From contig DWYC01000051.1 of NCBI GenBank assembly GCA_019118925.1, forward strand, positions 1 to 64,000: a DNA stretch of 64,000 bases, read 5' to 3'. The notes under the pieces are model-generated. The model was not told the DNA's origin, did not search any database, and was given only the letters and a program-made list of their open reading frames with translations. Shown here one piece after another: positions 49,676-58,360 of the stretch. The translations under genes and the position numbers were made by a program. The DNA is from Candidatus Flavonifractor intestinipullorum. Lineage in GTDB: Bacteria; Bacillota; Clostridia; Oscillospirales; Oscillospiraceae. Position 1 is the first letter of the stretch. Each line of letters begins with the position of its first letter.

Positions 49676-49703
49676 GTATGAAGGCCCGGGGCTGGGAGAT
49701 ACT
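49676..49703 (+). promoter_or_regulatory. Candidate forespore (sigma-F/G) promoter of sigG
   Basis: GTATG (49676-49680), 14-nt spacer, GGAGATACT (49695-49703), which matches the sigma-F -10 pattern GGnrAnAnT. The spacer is slightly short. No good sigma-A promoter is seen nearby. Confidence 0.35.
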
Positions 49704-49734
49704 GAACACAGAACATGGTCCGGGAGGCGGTTTC

Positions 49735-50505
49735 ATGCAGGGGAAAGTGGAGATCTGCGGGGTTAATACGGCCAAACTGAAAGTATTGAAAAACGAAGAG
49801 ACCATCGAACTGCTCAAGCGGACCAAGCAGGGGGACCAAGAGGCCCGGGAGGCGCTTATTGCGGGGAATCTGCGCCTGGTGCTCTCCGTCATTCAGAAGT
49901 TCAGCGGCCGTGGAGAGCATGTGGACGACCTGTTTCAGGTGGGCTGCATCGGCCTCATCAAAGCCATCGACAACTTTAACACCGACCTGGACGTGCGTTT
50001 TTCCACCTACGGCGTGCCCATGATTGTGGGGGAGATCCGGCGCTATCTGCGGGACAACAGTTCGGTGCGCGTCTCCCGCTCGATGCGGGACACCGCCTAT
50101 AAAATTCTGCAGGCCAAGGAGCGCTTCCTGGCCGAGCACCAGCGGGAGCCCTCGGTGGAGGAGGTGGCGAAACTCCTGGGCGTGCGCCGGGAGGAGGTGG
50201 TCTTTGCACTGGATGCCATTGTGGACCCGGTCTCCCTCTATGAGCCGGTCTACTCCGACGGCGGCGACGCCATCTGCATCATGGACCAGGTGCGGGACTC
50301 CAAAAATACCGATGAAAACTGGTTGGAGCACATTGCCCTGAAAGACGCCATCTCCCATCTCTCCCAGCGGGAGCGCCGGATTCTCAACCTGCGCTTTTTT
50401 GAGGGCCGGACCCAGATGGAGGTCTCCGCCGAGGTGGGCATCTCTCAGGCCCAGGTGTCCCGCCTGGAGAAGAACGCCATCCGCCAGATTCGGAAAAACA
50501 TGTGA
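49735..50505 (+). CDS. sigG: Forespore sigma factor G
   Basis: Directs late forespore transcription during sporulation. The 256-residue protein begins MQGKVEICGVNTAKLKVLKNEE (the SigG-specific N-terminus with VEICGV). It has LVLSVIQKFSGRGEHVDDLFQVGCIGLIKAIDNFN (region 2), YGVPMIVGEIRRYLRDNSSVRVSRSMRD (region 3) and TQMEVSAEVGISQAQVSRLEKNAI (region 4.2). The ATG at 49735 follows GGGAGG; an upstream in-frame ATG at 49678 lacks a site and the family match. SpoIIGA/sigE do not lie directly upstream here, unlike in Bacillus, where sigG follows sigE. Confidence 0.96.
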   Translation: MQGKVEICGVNTAKLKVLKNEETIELLKRTKQGDQEAREALIAGNLRLVLSVIQKFSGRGEHVDDLFQVGCIGLIKAIDNFNTDLDVRFSTYGVPMIVGEIRRYLRDNSSVRVSRSMRDTAYKILQAKERFLAEHQREPSVEEVAKLLGVRREEVVFALDAIVDPVSLYEPVYSDGGDAICIMDQVRDSKNTDENWLEHIALKDAISHLSQRERRILNLRFFEGRTQMEVSAEVGISQAQVSRLEKNAIRQIRKNM

Positions 50506-50556
50506 GACCCTTCCGCCGGAGAGGAAGAAAAATTTCCCGAAAGAAGCGATTCCTCC

Positions 50557-50585
50557 TTGACAAGTTCCGATCCCTGTGGTAAGAT
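50557..50585 (+). promoter_or_regulatory. Sigma-A promoter of the tRNA-Ser pair
   Basis: TTGACA (50557-50562), 17-nt spacer, TAAGAT (50580-50585). Confidence 0.8.
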
Positions 50586-50614
50586 ACCTCATGCGCTGTG
50601 ATTGAGTCGGACGT

Positions 50615-50701
50615 GGAGAGATGTCCGAGTGGTTTAAGGAGCCGGTCTTGAAAACCGGTGACTCGCAAGAGCCGTGGGTTCGAATCCCACTCTCTCCGCC
50701 A
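50615..50701 (+). tRNA. tRNA-Ser(TGA)
   Basis: Acceptor GGAGAGA/TCTCTCC, anticodon loop CTTGAAA (anticodon TGA), long variable arm, T-loop GTTCGAATC, discriminator G, CCA encoded. Confidence 0.97.
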
Positions 50702-50733
50702 CTTCCTCACTTCACGGTTGCGGATTCGGACAC

Positions 50734-50824
50734 GCAGAAGTACCCAAGTGGCCGAAGGGGCTCCCCTGCTAAGGGAGTAGACGGGTTAAACCGTGCGAGG
50801 GTTCAAATCCCTCCTTCTGCGCCA
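50734..50824 (+). tRNA. tRNA-Ser(GCT)
   Basis: Acceptor GCAGAAG/CTTCTGC, anticodon loop CTGCTAA (anticodon GCT), long variable arm, T-loop GTTCAAATC, CCA encoded. It is 32 nt after tRNA-Ser(TGA). Confidence 0.97.
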
Positions 50825-50825
50825 G

Positions 50826-50863
50826 ATCGGAGCAGGCAATTTGATTGCCAGCTCCGATTTTTT
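50826..50863 (+). terminator. Terminator of the tRNA-Ser pair
   Basis: ATCGGAGC-a-GGCAAT pairs with ATTGCC-a-GCTCCGAT (50826-50858), followed by TTTTTG. Confidence 0.92.
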
Positions 50864-50885
50864 GTTCATTCGGCCGTTTTTGCCC

Positions 50886-50918
50886 AAAAGGAGGACATCC
50901 AACGGATGTCCTCCTTTT
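50886..50918. terminator. Terminator of the ROK regulator gene
   Basis: A 15-bp perfect stem AAAAGGAGGACATCC (50886-50900) with 50904-50918, 3-nt loop. It lies just past the minus-strand ROK stop and can act in both directions. Confidence 0.82.
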
Positions 50919-50943
50919 CTGTATTTCGCGGCTCTTTCCGCCG

Positions 50944-52068
50944 TCAAACGTTGTCCAGAAAATCCTGCACAAAGTGGAGCGCGGCGCCCAGCGGCACCGT
51001 GTGCTTGCTCAGGACGCCCAGCTGCACATATTCTGCATCCTGTTCAAAGGGGTTGTTCGACATAACGTAGTGCTTTAGAAGGGAGAGGTAGGGGGAGAGA
51101 TATTGCGTCAAAAATCCGCCCAACACCACATCGCAATCCAACGCCATGCGGATGTTGCCGATCCCAACGGCCAGGTGCCGCAGCAGATCGTTCCAGAGAA
51201 GTTCGTAGGACCACTCGTGCCGCTCCAGACCGGCGAAGAAATCCTTGAGCGAAATCCCCAGATCGTCGCTGATGCGCCGGGCGGAGCAGTAGGCCTCCAG
51301 GCAGCCCTGCTTTCCGCAGGAACAGGCCAGGCCGCCGGGTTCCACACACATATGCCCAAATTCACCGCTGCGCCGGTTGTCGCCGGCATAGGCGGAACCG
51401 TTGAGCATCACGGCGCCGCCCACACCATTTTCCAGCGAGAGATAGGCAATGCTGGACTGTCCGCCCCGCATAAACCACTCGGCGTAGCCGCTGCTGGTGG
51501 CGTCATTCTCCACAAAATAGGGGTAGGGAATGCAGCGCGTCAACTCGGTCAGGTCGCTGTCGCGCAGGCCCAGCGTCGGGGCGAGAAGAATCCGCCGCCC
51601 GTTGGAGGCGATGGCGCCGGGTACGGCGATGCCCACGCCGAGAAGCTTGGCGCGGTCAATCTGGTTCTCATCCAGGAAGGACTCCAGCTCCCGGGCCAGA
51701 AACACGCCGAAGTCGGAGACCTGGGTAAAGGGCATGTGGGGCACTTTACGGTAGGCCAGCTCCTTTAAACGCAGGTCCGCGGCGGAAAAGCGCAGGCGGT
51801 TCTCCGTAATGGAGACGCCCACCGCCACCCGGGCGTCGGGCACAATGGTCAGTCCGCTGGCCTTGCGTCCGCCGGTGGACTGCGTTTCCCCGGAATAACA
51901 GACCAGGCCGCTCTCCATCAGCTCCGTCAGATTCTGATAAATGGTGGGAAGGCTTAGGCCAAGCGCCAGAGAGAGTGACTGCCTGGAACAAAAGCTCTGG
52001 GTTTCATAAAGGTAATGATAGATACTGCTGCGGGTTTGCTTACGGCGTTCCGTGACATTGACTTCCAT
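50944..52068 (-). CDS. ROK family transcriptional regulator (XylR/NagC-like)
   Basis: A sugar-responsive repressor, divergent from the sugar operon and therefore its likely regulator. The 374-residue protein has an N-terminal winged helix (SRQSLSLALGLSLPTIYQNLTELMESGLV, about residues 28-56) and then a ROK sugar-kinase-like domain with LGVGIAVPGAI, FVENDATSSGYAEW, LENGVGGAVMLNG and the zinc motif GEFGHMCVEPGGLACSCGKQGCLEAYCS. The GTG at 52077 is an alternative start. Neither start has a strong ribosome site, which suggests low-level expression. Confidence 0.92.
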   Translation of the reverse strand: MEVNVTERRKQTRSSIYHYLYETQSFCSRQSLSLALGLSLPTIYQNLTELMESGLVCYSGETQSTGGRKASGLTIVPDARVAVGVSITENRLRFSAADLRLKELAYRKVPHMPFTQVSDFGVFLARELESFLDENQIDRAKLLGVGIAVPGAIASNGRRILLAPTLGLRDSDLTELTRCIPYPYFVENDATSSGYAEWFMRGGQSSIAYLSLENGVGGAVMLNGSAYAGDNRRSGEFGHMCVEPGGLACSCGKQGCLEAYCSARRISDDLGISLKDFFAGLERHEWSYELLWNDLLRHLAVGIGNIRMALDCDVVLGGFLTQYLSPYLSLLKHYVMSNNPFEQDAEYVQLGVLSKHTVPLGAALHFVQDFLDNV

Positions 52069-52424
52069 GGCGGCCACCGACTCTCTTTTATAAATTTATT
52101 TTAGCAAATGGAAGCTTATAGCACTATCTTACCATAAATGCGGGAAGAGTCAATCCCGAATTTCAGCAAAATAGCAAGAGAGAATGACAGAGGGCGCCTG
52201 AAAATTGATAGAACAAACGATCTTTTTGCGGAAAACAAGATGGTAAATTGCATAAAAATGAAAGGTTATTTTAATATAGAATAAACAAAATCACAGGGAA
52301 AGCGCGGTTCAATATTGACTTTTACAAAATCGGCTATAAAATAAAACACAGATATGGAGGGCATCCCTCCAAAACGGACCCAAAGCAAATCAAAACCAAA
52401 TATGTCAAAACAGGAGGATGAGTT
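52069..52424. promoter_or_regulatory. AT-rich control region between the ROK gene and the sugar operon
   Basis: This 356-bp divergent region is far more AT-rich than the rest of the window. It holds an imperfect palindrome TCTTTTTGCGGAAAACAAGA (52221-52240), reminiscent of NagC/Mlc-type ROK sites, and a hairpin CGGGA...TCCCG near 52141-52158. A likely promoter is TTGACT (52315-52320), 16 nt, TAAAAT (52337-52342). A small inverted repeat GGAGGG-cat-CCCTCC (52356-52370) lies in the leader. No gene is seen. Confidence 0.6.
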
Positions 52425-53612
52425 ATGAAAAAGTTTCTTGCACTGACTCTGGCCGTAGGTATGAGTCTGTCCCTGGTGGCCTGCAGCGGCGGCGGCACCA
52501 CCGAGCCTTCCACCGCTCCTTCCGACAGCGGCGCGGCCGTTTCCGACTCCGGCAGCAGCGAGTCCACCGGCGGCGCCCAGAAGATCGGCATCTCCATGCC
52601 CACCCAGTCTCTGGAGCGCTGGAACCGCGACGGTTCTTACCTGGACGAGCAGTTCAAGGCGGCCGGCTATGAGACCATCGTCACCTACTCCGACAACGAC
52701 ACCAACCGCCAGGTCAACGACATCCAGAACATGATCGCTGAGGACGTGGACCTGCTGGTCGTGGCCGCCATCGACGGTGAGGCTCTGAACACCGTCATGA
52801 ACGAGGCCGGCGACGCCGGTATCCCCATCATCGCCTATGACCGCCTGATCATGAACGACAACGTGTCCTACTACGTGTCCTTCGATAACTACACCGTGGG
52901 CACCCTCCAGGGCCAGTACATCGCTGACACCCTGGATCTGGAGAACGCCGCCGGCCCCTTCAACATTGAGCTGACCGCCGGCGACCCCGCCGATAACAAC
53001 GCCCCCTACTTCTTCAACGGCGCTATGGACGTCCTGCAGAAATACATCGACTCCGGCAAGCTGGTCGTTGTCTCCGGCCAGACCGACTTCGACACCGTCG
53101 CCACCGCCGCCTGGGATTCCCAGACCGCTATGGAGCGCGCCCAGAACGTGCTGGCTTCCTACTATGCCGACGGCACTCAGGTTGACGCCTGGCTGTGCTC
53201 CAACGACTCCACCGCTCTGGGCGTAACCCAGGCCATCCAGTCCGACTACGCCGGCAGCAACACCGTGCTCATCACTGGTCAGGACGGCGACGAGGCCAAC
53301 CTGAAGAACATCGTGGACGGCGTGCAGTCCATGACCGTCTATAAGGCCGTGGCCAACGAGGCCGTTGTCACTCTGGACCTGGCCAAGGCCATTCTGAACG
53401 GTGACACCATCGACGAGAGCCTGATCAGCGCCTCCGGCTGGGACTTCGATTGTACTTACGACACCGAGACCTACAACACCTCCGAGGGTCGCAACTGCCC
53501 CTCCTTCCTGCTGGTTCCCGACGTGGTGACCGCGGACAACATGGTGGAGAAGCTGGTTGACACCGGTTACTACACTCAGGACGCCGACGGCTATCTGCAT
53601 CCTGCGGCCTAA
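52425..53612 (+). CDS. chvE: Sugar ABC transporter substrate-binding lipoprotein (ChvE-like)
   Basis: Captures a monosaccharide outside the membrane. The 395-residue protein has a lipoprotein signal peptide (MKKFLALTLAVGMSLSLVAC, lipid anchor Cys20), a Ser/Thr/Gly-rich linker to about residue 50, and a periplasmic-binding type 1 fold with ISMPTQSLERWNRDG and IPIIAYDRLI, plus GDPADNNA and LITGQDGDEANL, typical of the multiple-monosaccharide ChvE/MmsE group. AGGAGG precedes the ATG. Codon use is highly biased to preferred codons, so it is strongly expressed when induced. Confidence 0.95.
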   Translation: MKKFLALTLAVGMSLSLVACSGGGTTEPSTAPSDSGAAVSDSGSSESTGGAQKIGISMPTQSLERWNRDGSYLDEQFKAAGYETIVTYSDNDTNRQVNDIQNMIAEDVDLLVVAAIDGEALNTVMNEAGDAGIPIIAYDRLIMNDNVSYYVSFDNYTVGTLQGQYIADTLDLENAAGPFNIELTAGDPADNNAPYFFNGAMDVLQKYIDSGKLVVVSGQTDFDTVATAAWDSQTAMERAQNVLASYYADGTQVDAWLCSNDSTALGVTQAIQSDYAGSNTVLITGQDGDEANLKNIVDGVQSMTVYKAVANEAVVTLDLAKAILNGDTIDESLISASGWDFDCTYDTETYNTSEGRNCPSFLLVPDVVTADNMVEKLVDTGYYTQDADGYLHPAA

Positions 53613-53653
53613 TCAGAACAAAAGCGCGTAAAGCGCGCCAAGGAAACGACATC

Positions 53654-53689
53654 AGCCGGCGGGCGGGGCGTCTGCCCCGCCCGCCGGCT
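53654..53689 (+). other. Very stable hairpin between the binding-protein and ATPase genes
   Basis: A 16-bp perfect stem (53654-53669 with 53674-53689), almost all G-C, with no T-tract. It probably protects the 3' end of the binding-protein message so that more of it is made than the membrane parts, a known pattern in ABC operons. Confidence 0.75.
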
Positions 53690-53720
53690 CTTCCAGAGGT
53701 GCGGAAAGGAGGAAACTAGC

Positions 53721-55283
53721 TTGGCGAAGACAATTTTGGAAATGAGATCGATTACCAAAGAATTCCCAGGCGTCAAAGCGTTGGACAACGTGAACTTGAA
53801 GGTAGAGGAGGGCGAAATCCACGCGCTCATCGGCGAGAACGGCGCGGGAAAGTCCACCCTGATGAACGTCCTCTCGGGAGTCTACCCCGTGGGCAGCTAC
53901 TCGGGCGAGATTTACTATGAGGGCAAGCTCTGCCAGTTCAAGAACCAGAAGGACAGCGAGGCGGTGGGTATCGTCATTATCCACCAGGAGCTGGCTCTGA
54001 TCCCCCTGCTCTCCATCGGTGAGAACATGTTCCTGGGCAATGAGATCAAGAACAAGTTCGGCTTCATCGACTGGAACAAGACCAATCATGAGGCGGAGGA
54101 GCACATGAAGCAGGTGGGCCTGAACGAGTCGGCCCAGACGCTGGTCAAGGATATCGGTACCGGCAAGCAGCAGCTGGTGGAAATCGCAAAGGCGTTTTCC
54201 AAGGATGTAAAGCTGCTGATTCTGGACGAACCCACGTCCTCCCTCAACGATGAGGACGCCAAGATGCTTCTGGACCTGCTGATGGAGTTCAAGAAGCAGG
54301 GCCTTACCTCCATCATCATCACCCACAAACTCAACGAGATCATCTACTGCGCCGACAAGGCCACCATCATCCGCGACGGCTCCACCATCGAGACGCTGGT
54401 GAAGGGCGTGGATGAGTTCAGCGAGGACCGCATCATCAAGGGCATGGTGGGCCGCTCGATGGAGGACCGCTATCCCCACCGGGAGCACAACGTTCAGAAA
54501 GAGATCAGCCTGGAGGTCAAGAACTGGACGGTACATCACCCCCTCTACCCCGAGCGGGTGGTGGACGACAACGTCTCCTTCTGTGTGCATAAGGGCGAGG
54601 TCGTGGGCTTCTCCGGCCTGCAGGGCGCGGGCCGCACCGAACTGGCCATGTCCATTTTCGGACACAGCTATGGCTCGGGCATTTCGGGCGAGGTTTATCT
54701 CAACGGCAAGAAGGTCAACCTCCGTACCCCGGAGGACGCCATTCACCATAAGCTGGCCTATGTCACCGAGGACCGCAAGACCAACGGTTTGATTCTGGAT
54801 GAGTCGATCCGCTTCAATACGACCCTCGCCCGCCTGGACAAGGTGTGCAACAGCGGTATCATCGACCGGGATAAAGAAGTCAAGGTCGCCGAGGGCATTA
54901 AGGAAGAGATGGGGACCAAGACGCCCACCATCGAGCAAAATGTGGGCAACCTCTCCGGCGGAAACCAGCAGAAAGCGCTGCTGGGCAAGTGGATGTTCAC
55001 CGAACCCGATGTCCTTATCATGGACGAGCCTACCCGCGGCATCGACGTGGGCGCCAAGTACGAGATCTACTGCCTGATCAACGAGATGGTCAGCCGGGGC
55101 AAGTCGGTGGTCATGATCTCCTCCGAGCTGCCTGAGCTTCTGGGCATGTGCGACCGCATCTATGTGATGAACGAGGGACGCCTGCTGGCCGAGGTCAACG
55201 CCGCCGACGCCACTCAGGAGAGCATCATGGGCTACATCATCCGCGACAGCGCCGGTACGAACGCGCAGCCCGCCAAGGCGTAA
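53721..55283 (+). CDS. mmsA: Multiple-monosaccharide ABC transporter, ATP-binding protein
   Basis: Powers sugar import. Its 520 residues hold two ABC domains: the first with Walker [10 protein letters not shown] (about residue 38), signature in [10 protein letters not shown] (a divergent form) and Walker [12 protein letters not shown]; the second with the usual degenerate Walker [11 protein letters not shown] and a good [15 protein letters not shown] signature. The TTG start at 53721 lies behind AAAGGAGG. It is the second gene of the operon. Confidence 0.96.
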   Translation: MAKTILEMRSITKEFPGVKALDNVNLKVEEGEIHALIGENGAGKSTLMNVLSGVYPVGSYSGEIYYEGKLCQFKNQKDSEAVGIVIIHQELALIPLLSIGENMFLGNEIKNKFGFIDWNKTNHEAEEHMKQVGLNESAQTLVKDIGTGKQQLVEIAKAFSKDVKLLILDEPTSSLNDEDAKMLLDLLMEFKKQGLTSIIITHKLNEIIYCADKATIIRDGSTIETLVKGVDEFSEDRIIKGMVGRSMEDRYPHREHNVQKEISLEVKNWTVHHPLYPERVVDDNVSFCVHKGEVVGFSGLQGAGRTELAMSIFGHSYGSGISGEVYLNGKKVNLRTPEDAIHHKLAYVTEDRKTNGLILDESIRFNTTLARLDKVCNSGIIDRDKEVKVAEGIKEEMGTKTPTIEQNVGNLSGGNQQKALLGKWMFTEPDVLIMDEPTRGIDVGAKYEIYCLINEMVSRGKSVVMISSELPELLGMCDRIYVMNEGRLLAEVNAADATQESIMGYIIRDSAGTNAQPAKA

Positions 55284-55312
55284 GGGCAAGACAATTAGGG
55301 GAGTGTAGAAGG

Positions 55313-56497
55313 ATGAATAACACGTTGAATAAGAAATTTAGTGTGGTCAATTTTCTAACCAAATACGCCATGGTCATCGCGCTGGTGATCGTGTTCGCTC
55401 TTTTTGCCGTTCTGACAGACGGCCGTCTCCTTTACGCACAGAACATGTCCAACCTGATGCTGCAAAACGGCTACGTGCTGGTCATGGCCTGTGGTATGCT
55501 GCTGTGTATCCTCACCGGTGGTAACATCGACCTGTCCATCGGTTCGGTTATCTGCATGGTGGGCGGTATGGCTGCCGTGATGATCACCGATATGTCCATG
55601 AATCCGATTTTGACCATTGTCATCTGCCTGGTGGCCGGCCTGCTGGTCGGTGTGTGGCAGGGCTACTGGATCGGCTATGTCCGCATCCCTCCCTTCATCA
55701 CCACGCTGGGCGGCATGTTTATTTTCCGCGGCCTGGGCCGCCTGGTGCTGGATAACCAGACGGTGGCCGTGCAGGACAGCACTTTCCTGAACATCTTCAC
55801 CGCTTACATCAATGTTCCCGGCCTGGATGACGGCGATACGGTCTATTCCGCTCTCATCGTGGGCGTGATCGCCGCGCTCTACGTGATCTTCAGCACCGTC
55901 CGCAACCGCGCCGAGCGGGCCAAGAAGGGCTACCGCCAGAACAGCGCCGCCAGCGACTTCATCCGCGCCGGCGTGATCGCGGCTCTGATCCTCTATTACT
56001 GCTACCTGCTCAGCCAGTACCGCGGCATCTCCGTCATGCTGGTCTGGGTTGTGGCCATCTGCCTGATCTACAACTTCATCACCGCCAAGACCGCCTTCGG
56101 CCGCTACTTCTACGCGGTGGGCGGCAACGAGAAGGCCACCAAGCTCTCCGGTATCAACACCAATAAGGTCTACTTCCTGGCGTATGCCAACATGGGCCTG
56201 CTGGCCGGCCTGTGCGGCCTGCTCAACGCCGCCCGCGTGGGCTCCGTCAACGGCCAGACCGGTACCTCCTTCGAGATGGACGCCATCGGCGCGTGCTTCA
56301 TCGGCGGCGCCTCCGCTTACGGCGGCAGCGGTACCGTCGGCGGCGTGGTCATCGGCGCGCTCCTGCTGGGCGTCATCAACATGGGTATGTCCATCCTGGG
56401 CATCGGCGACTCCTGGCAGTACGTGGTCAAGGGCGGCGTGCTGCTCCTGGCCGTTATCTTCGACGTGGTCAGCAGCCGCAAGTCCGGTAAGGGCTAA
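55313..56497 (+). CDS. mmsB: Multiple-monosaccharide ABC transporter, permease
   Basis: The membrane channel of the sugar importer. The 394-residue protein has about ten hydrophobic helices with the BPD_transp_2 features GGNIDLSIGS (about residue 70) and AVGGNEKATKLSGINTNKV (the ATPase-contact loop, about residue 270), and a GGASAYGGSGTVGG turn. A GGGGAG site precedes the ATG at 55313. It fits the MmsB/GguB group with a large hydrophilic insert (about residues 180-215). Confidence 0.95.
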   Translation: MNNTLNKKFSVVNFLTKYAMVIALVIVFALFAVLTDGRLLYAQNMSNLMLQNGYVLVMACGMLLCILTGGNIDLSIGSVICMVGGMAAVMITDMSMNPILTIVICLVAGLLVGVWQGYWIGYVRIPPFITTLGGMFIFRGLGRLVLDNQTVAVQDSTFLNIFTAYINVPGLDDGDTVYSALIVGVIAALYVIFSTVRNRAERAKKGYRQNSAASDFIRAGVIAALILYYCYLLSQYRGISVMLVWVVAICLIYNFITAKTAFGRYFYAVGGNEKATKLSGINTNKVYFLAYANMGLLAGLCGLLNAARVGSVNGQTGTSFEMDAIGACFIGGASAYGGSGTVGGVVIGALLLGVINMGMSILGIGDSWQYVVKGGVLLLAVIFDVVSSRKSGKG

Positions 56498-56512
56498 TCG
56501 GAAATCAAACAG

Positions 56513-56530
56513 CCGGGGTGCTTGCCCCGG
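56513..56530 (+). other. Small hairpin before the xylulokinase ribosome site
   Basis: CCGGGG-tgcttg-CCCCGG between the permease stop and the kinase start, abutting the GGGGAGG ribosome site. It may tune kinase translation. Confidence 0.4.
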
Positions 56531-56541
56531 GGAGGGACAAT

Positions 56542-58020
56542 ATGCTTTACATTGGAATTGATCTGGGCACCTCCGCCGTCAAGTTGCTGCTGATGGACCA
56601 GGAGGGGGCCGTGCGGAATGTGGTCTCCAAGGAATACCCCCTGGAGTTTCCCCACCCCGGCTGGAGCCAGCAGAACCCGGAGGACTGGCGCAAGGCGGTT
56701 CTGGAAGGAATTCCCGAGCTCCTGGAGGGCTTTGACCGCAGCCAGGTGGCCGGGATCGGCGCCGGCGGACAGATGCACGGGCTGGTGGTCCTGGACGAGA
56801 AGGACGAGGTGATCCGCCCCGCCATCCTCTGGAACGACGGACGCACCGCCGCCGAGGTGGACTATCTCAACGGCGAGGTGGGGAAGGACAAGCTCTCCGC
56901 CTGGACGGCCAACATCGCCTTTGCGGGCTTTACCGCCCCCAAACTGCTCTGGTTGCGGAAGAACGAGCCGGAACACTTCGCCCGCATCGCCAAAATCATG
57001 CTGCCCAAAGACTACATCAACTATGTGCTCACCGGCGTCCACTGCACCGACTACTCCGACGCCAGCGGCATGCTCCTGCTGGACGTGGAGCACAAGTGCT
57101 GGTCCAAGGAGATGCTGGAGCTGTGCGGCGTGAGTGAGGCGCAGATGCCCCGTCTCTTTGAGAGTTACGAGGCCGTGGGTACCCTGAAGCCGGACATCGC
57201 CCGGCAGCTGGGTCTGCCCGAGCATGTGAAAGTCTGCGCCGGCGCGGGCGACAACGCCGCCGCCGCCGTAGGTACCGGCACCGTGGGAGAGGGCGCGTGC
57301 AACATCTCCCTGGGCACCTCGGGTACCATCTTTATCTCCAGCGAACATTTCGGTGTGGACCCCAACAACGCCCTGCACGCCTTTGCCCACGCCGACGGGC
57401 ACTATCACCTGATGGGCTGTATGCTCTCGGCGGCCAGCTGCAACAAGTGGCTCATGGAGGATGTTTTCCACACCACCGACTATAATGCCGAGCAGTCTCC
57501 CATCACGCCGGACCGGCTGGGCGAGAACCACGTGTTCTTCCTGCCCTACCTGATGGGAGAGCGCTCCCCCATCAACGACACCAACGCCCGCGGTACGTTT
57601 GTGGGTATGACCATGGATACCAGCCGCGCCGACCTGACCCAGGCGGTGCTGGAGGGCGTGGCCTTTGCCATCCGGGACAGCCTGGAGGTGGCCCGCTCCC
57701 TGGGGATCCAGATCCACCGGAGCATGATCTGCGGCGGCGGCGCCAAGAGCCCGCTGTGGCGGACGATTATGGCCAATGTGCTGGATTTGGAGCTGGATCT
57801 TCCGGCCTCCGAGCAGGGACCGGGTATGGGCGGCGCCATGCTGGCCATGGTGGCCTGCGGGGCTTACCCCAGCGTTCAGGATGCCTGCGCCAAGCTGGTA
57901 CAGGTCTCCCAGACCGTGAAGCCCGACCCCGCGCTGGCCGCCAAGTATGAGGCCCGCTATCAGCAGTTCAAGCGCATCTATCCGGCTCTGAAGGGGATCT
58001 TCCCCGCGCTGGCCGGCTGA
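56542..58020 (+). CDS. xylB: Xylulokinase (FGGY family)
   Basis: Phosphorylates a ketopentose, usually D-xylulose, to the 5-phosphate. Its 492 residues have MLYIGIDLGTSAVKLLLMD (phosphate 1), GAGGQMHGLVVLDE with the MHG motif specific to xylulokinases, RPAILWNDGRT, GAGDNAAAAVGTGTV, and ICGGGAKSPLWRTIMANVL. The ATG at 56542 follows GGGGAGG. Its place between importer and isomerase genes makes it the second catabolic step. Some XylB-like kinases act on ribulose or other ketoses, so the exact substrate is inferred. Confidence 0.94.
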   Translation: MLYIGIDLGTSAVKLLLMDQEGAVRNVVSKEYPLEFPHPGWSQQNPEDWRKAVLEGIPELLEGFDRSQVAGIGAGGQMHGLVVLDEKDEVIRPAILWNDGRTAAEVDYLNGEVGKDKLSAWTANIAFAGFTAPKLLWLRKNEPEHFARIAKIMLPKDYINYVLTGVHCTDYSDASGMLLLDVEHKCWSKEMLELCGVSEAQMPRLFESYEAVGTLKPDIARQLGLPEHVKVCAGAGDNAAAAVGTGTVGEGACNISLGTSGTIFISSEHFGVDPNNALHAFAHADGHYHLMGCMLSAASCNKWLMEDVFHTTDYNAEQSPITPDRLGENHVFFLPYLMGERSPINDTNARGTFVGMTMDTSRADLTQAVLEGVAFAIRDSLEVARSLGIQIHRSMICGGGAKSPLWRTIMANVLDLELDLPASEQGPGMGGAMLAMVACGAYPSVQDACAKLVQVSQTVKPDPALAAKYEARYQQFKRIYPALKGIFPALAG

Positions 58021-58048
58021 TTGCACACCAGGAAACGGGGGATATACG

Positions 58049-58360
58049 GTGGGACAGCCGAAAAAACATTACCATGTGACCCGGAAAAATAGGGCGGACA
58101 CCCGTCTGCTCTTCCGGGGCATCGTGGCAGCCTATCTGCTCTATCTGTCCTATCAGATCGCCACCGGCGGGGGAAAGGACCCAACCTTTCCCCCGGTGGC
58201 GGGGTATGTGATCGGCGGACTGTTTGCCGCCGCCACCCTGGCGTTTGGCTGGTATAGCTGGAAGCGCTACCGGGCCGACCTGAAGGCGGCCGAACTGACT
58301 CCGGAAGAGGAGGAAGAGGTCCGGCAGGAGCGGGCCCGGGAGCGGGAGATCGACCCGTGA
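58049..58360 (+). CDS. Small membrane protein of unknown function
   Basis: 103 residues: a basic N-terminus (MGQPKKHYHVTRKNRADTR), two hydrophobic helices (about residues 22-38 and 50-68, YVIGGLFAAATLAFGWYSW) and a highly charged acidic C-terminal tail (TPEEEEEVRQERAREREID). No family is recognised. The GTG start at 58049 follows a GGGGGA run. Its stop overlaps the next start (GTGA), so it is tightly tied to the YczE-like gene. It probably helps form a membrane complex, but that is inference. Confidence 0.72.
   Translation: MGQPKKHYHVTRKNRADTRLLFRGIVAAYLLYLSYQIATGGGKDPTFPPVAGYVIGGLFAAATLAFGWYSWKRYRADLKAAELTPEEEEEVRQERAREREIDP

Noticed and set aside
53652..55289. A 545-codon minus-strand frame antisense to mmsA
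   Set aside because: Shadow of an ABC ATPase gene with intact Walker motifs on the plus strand.
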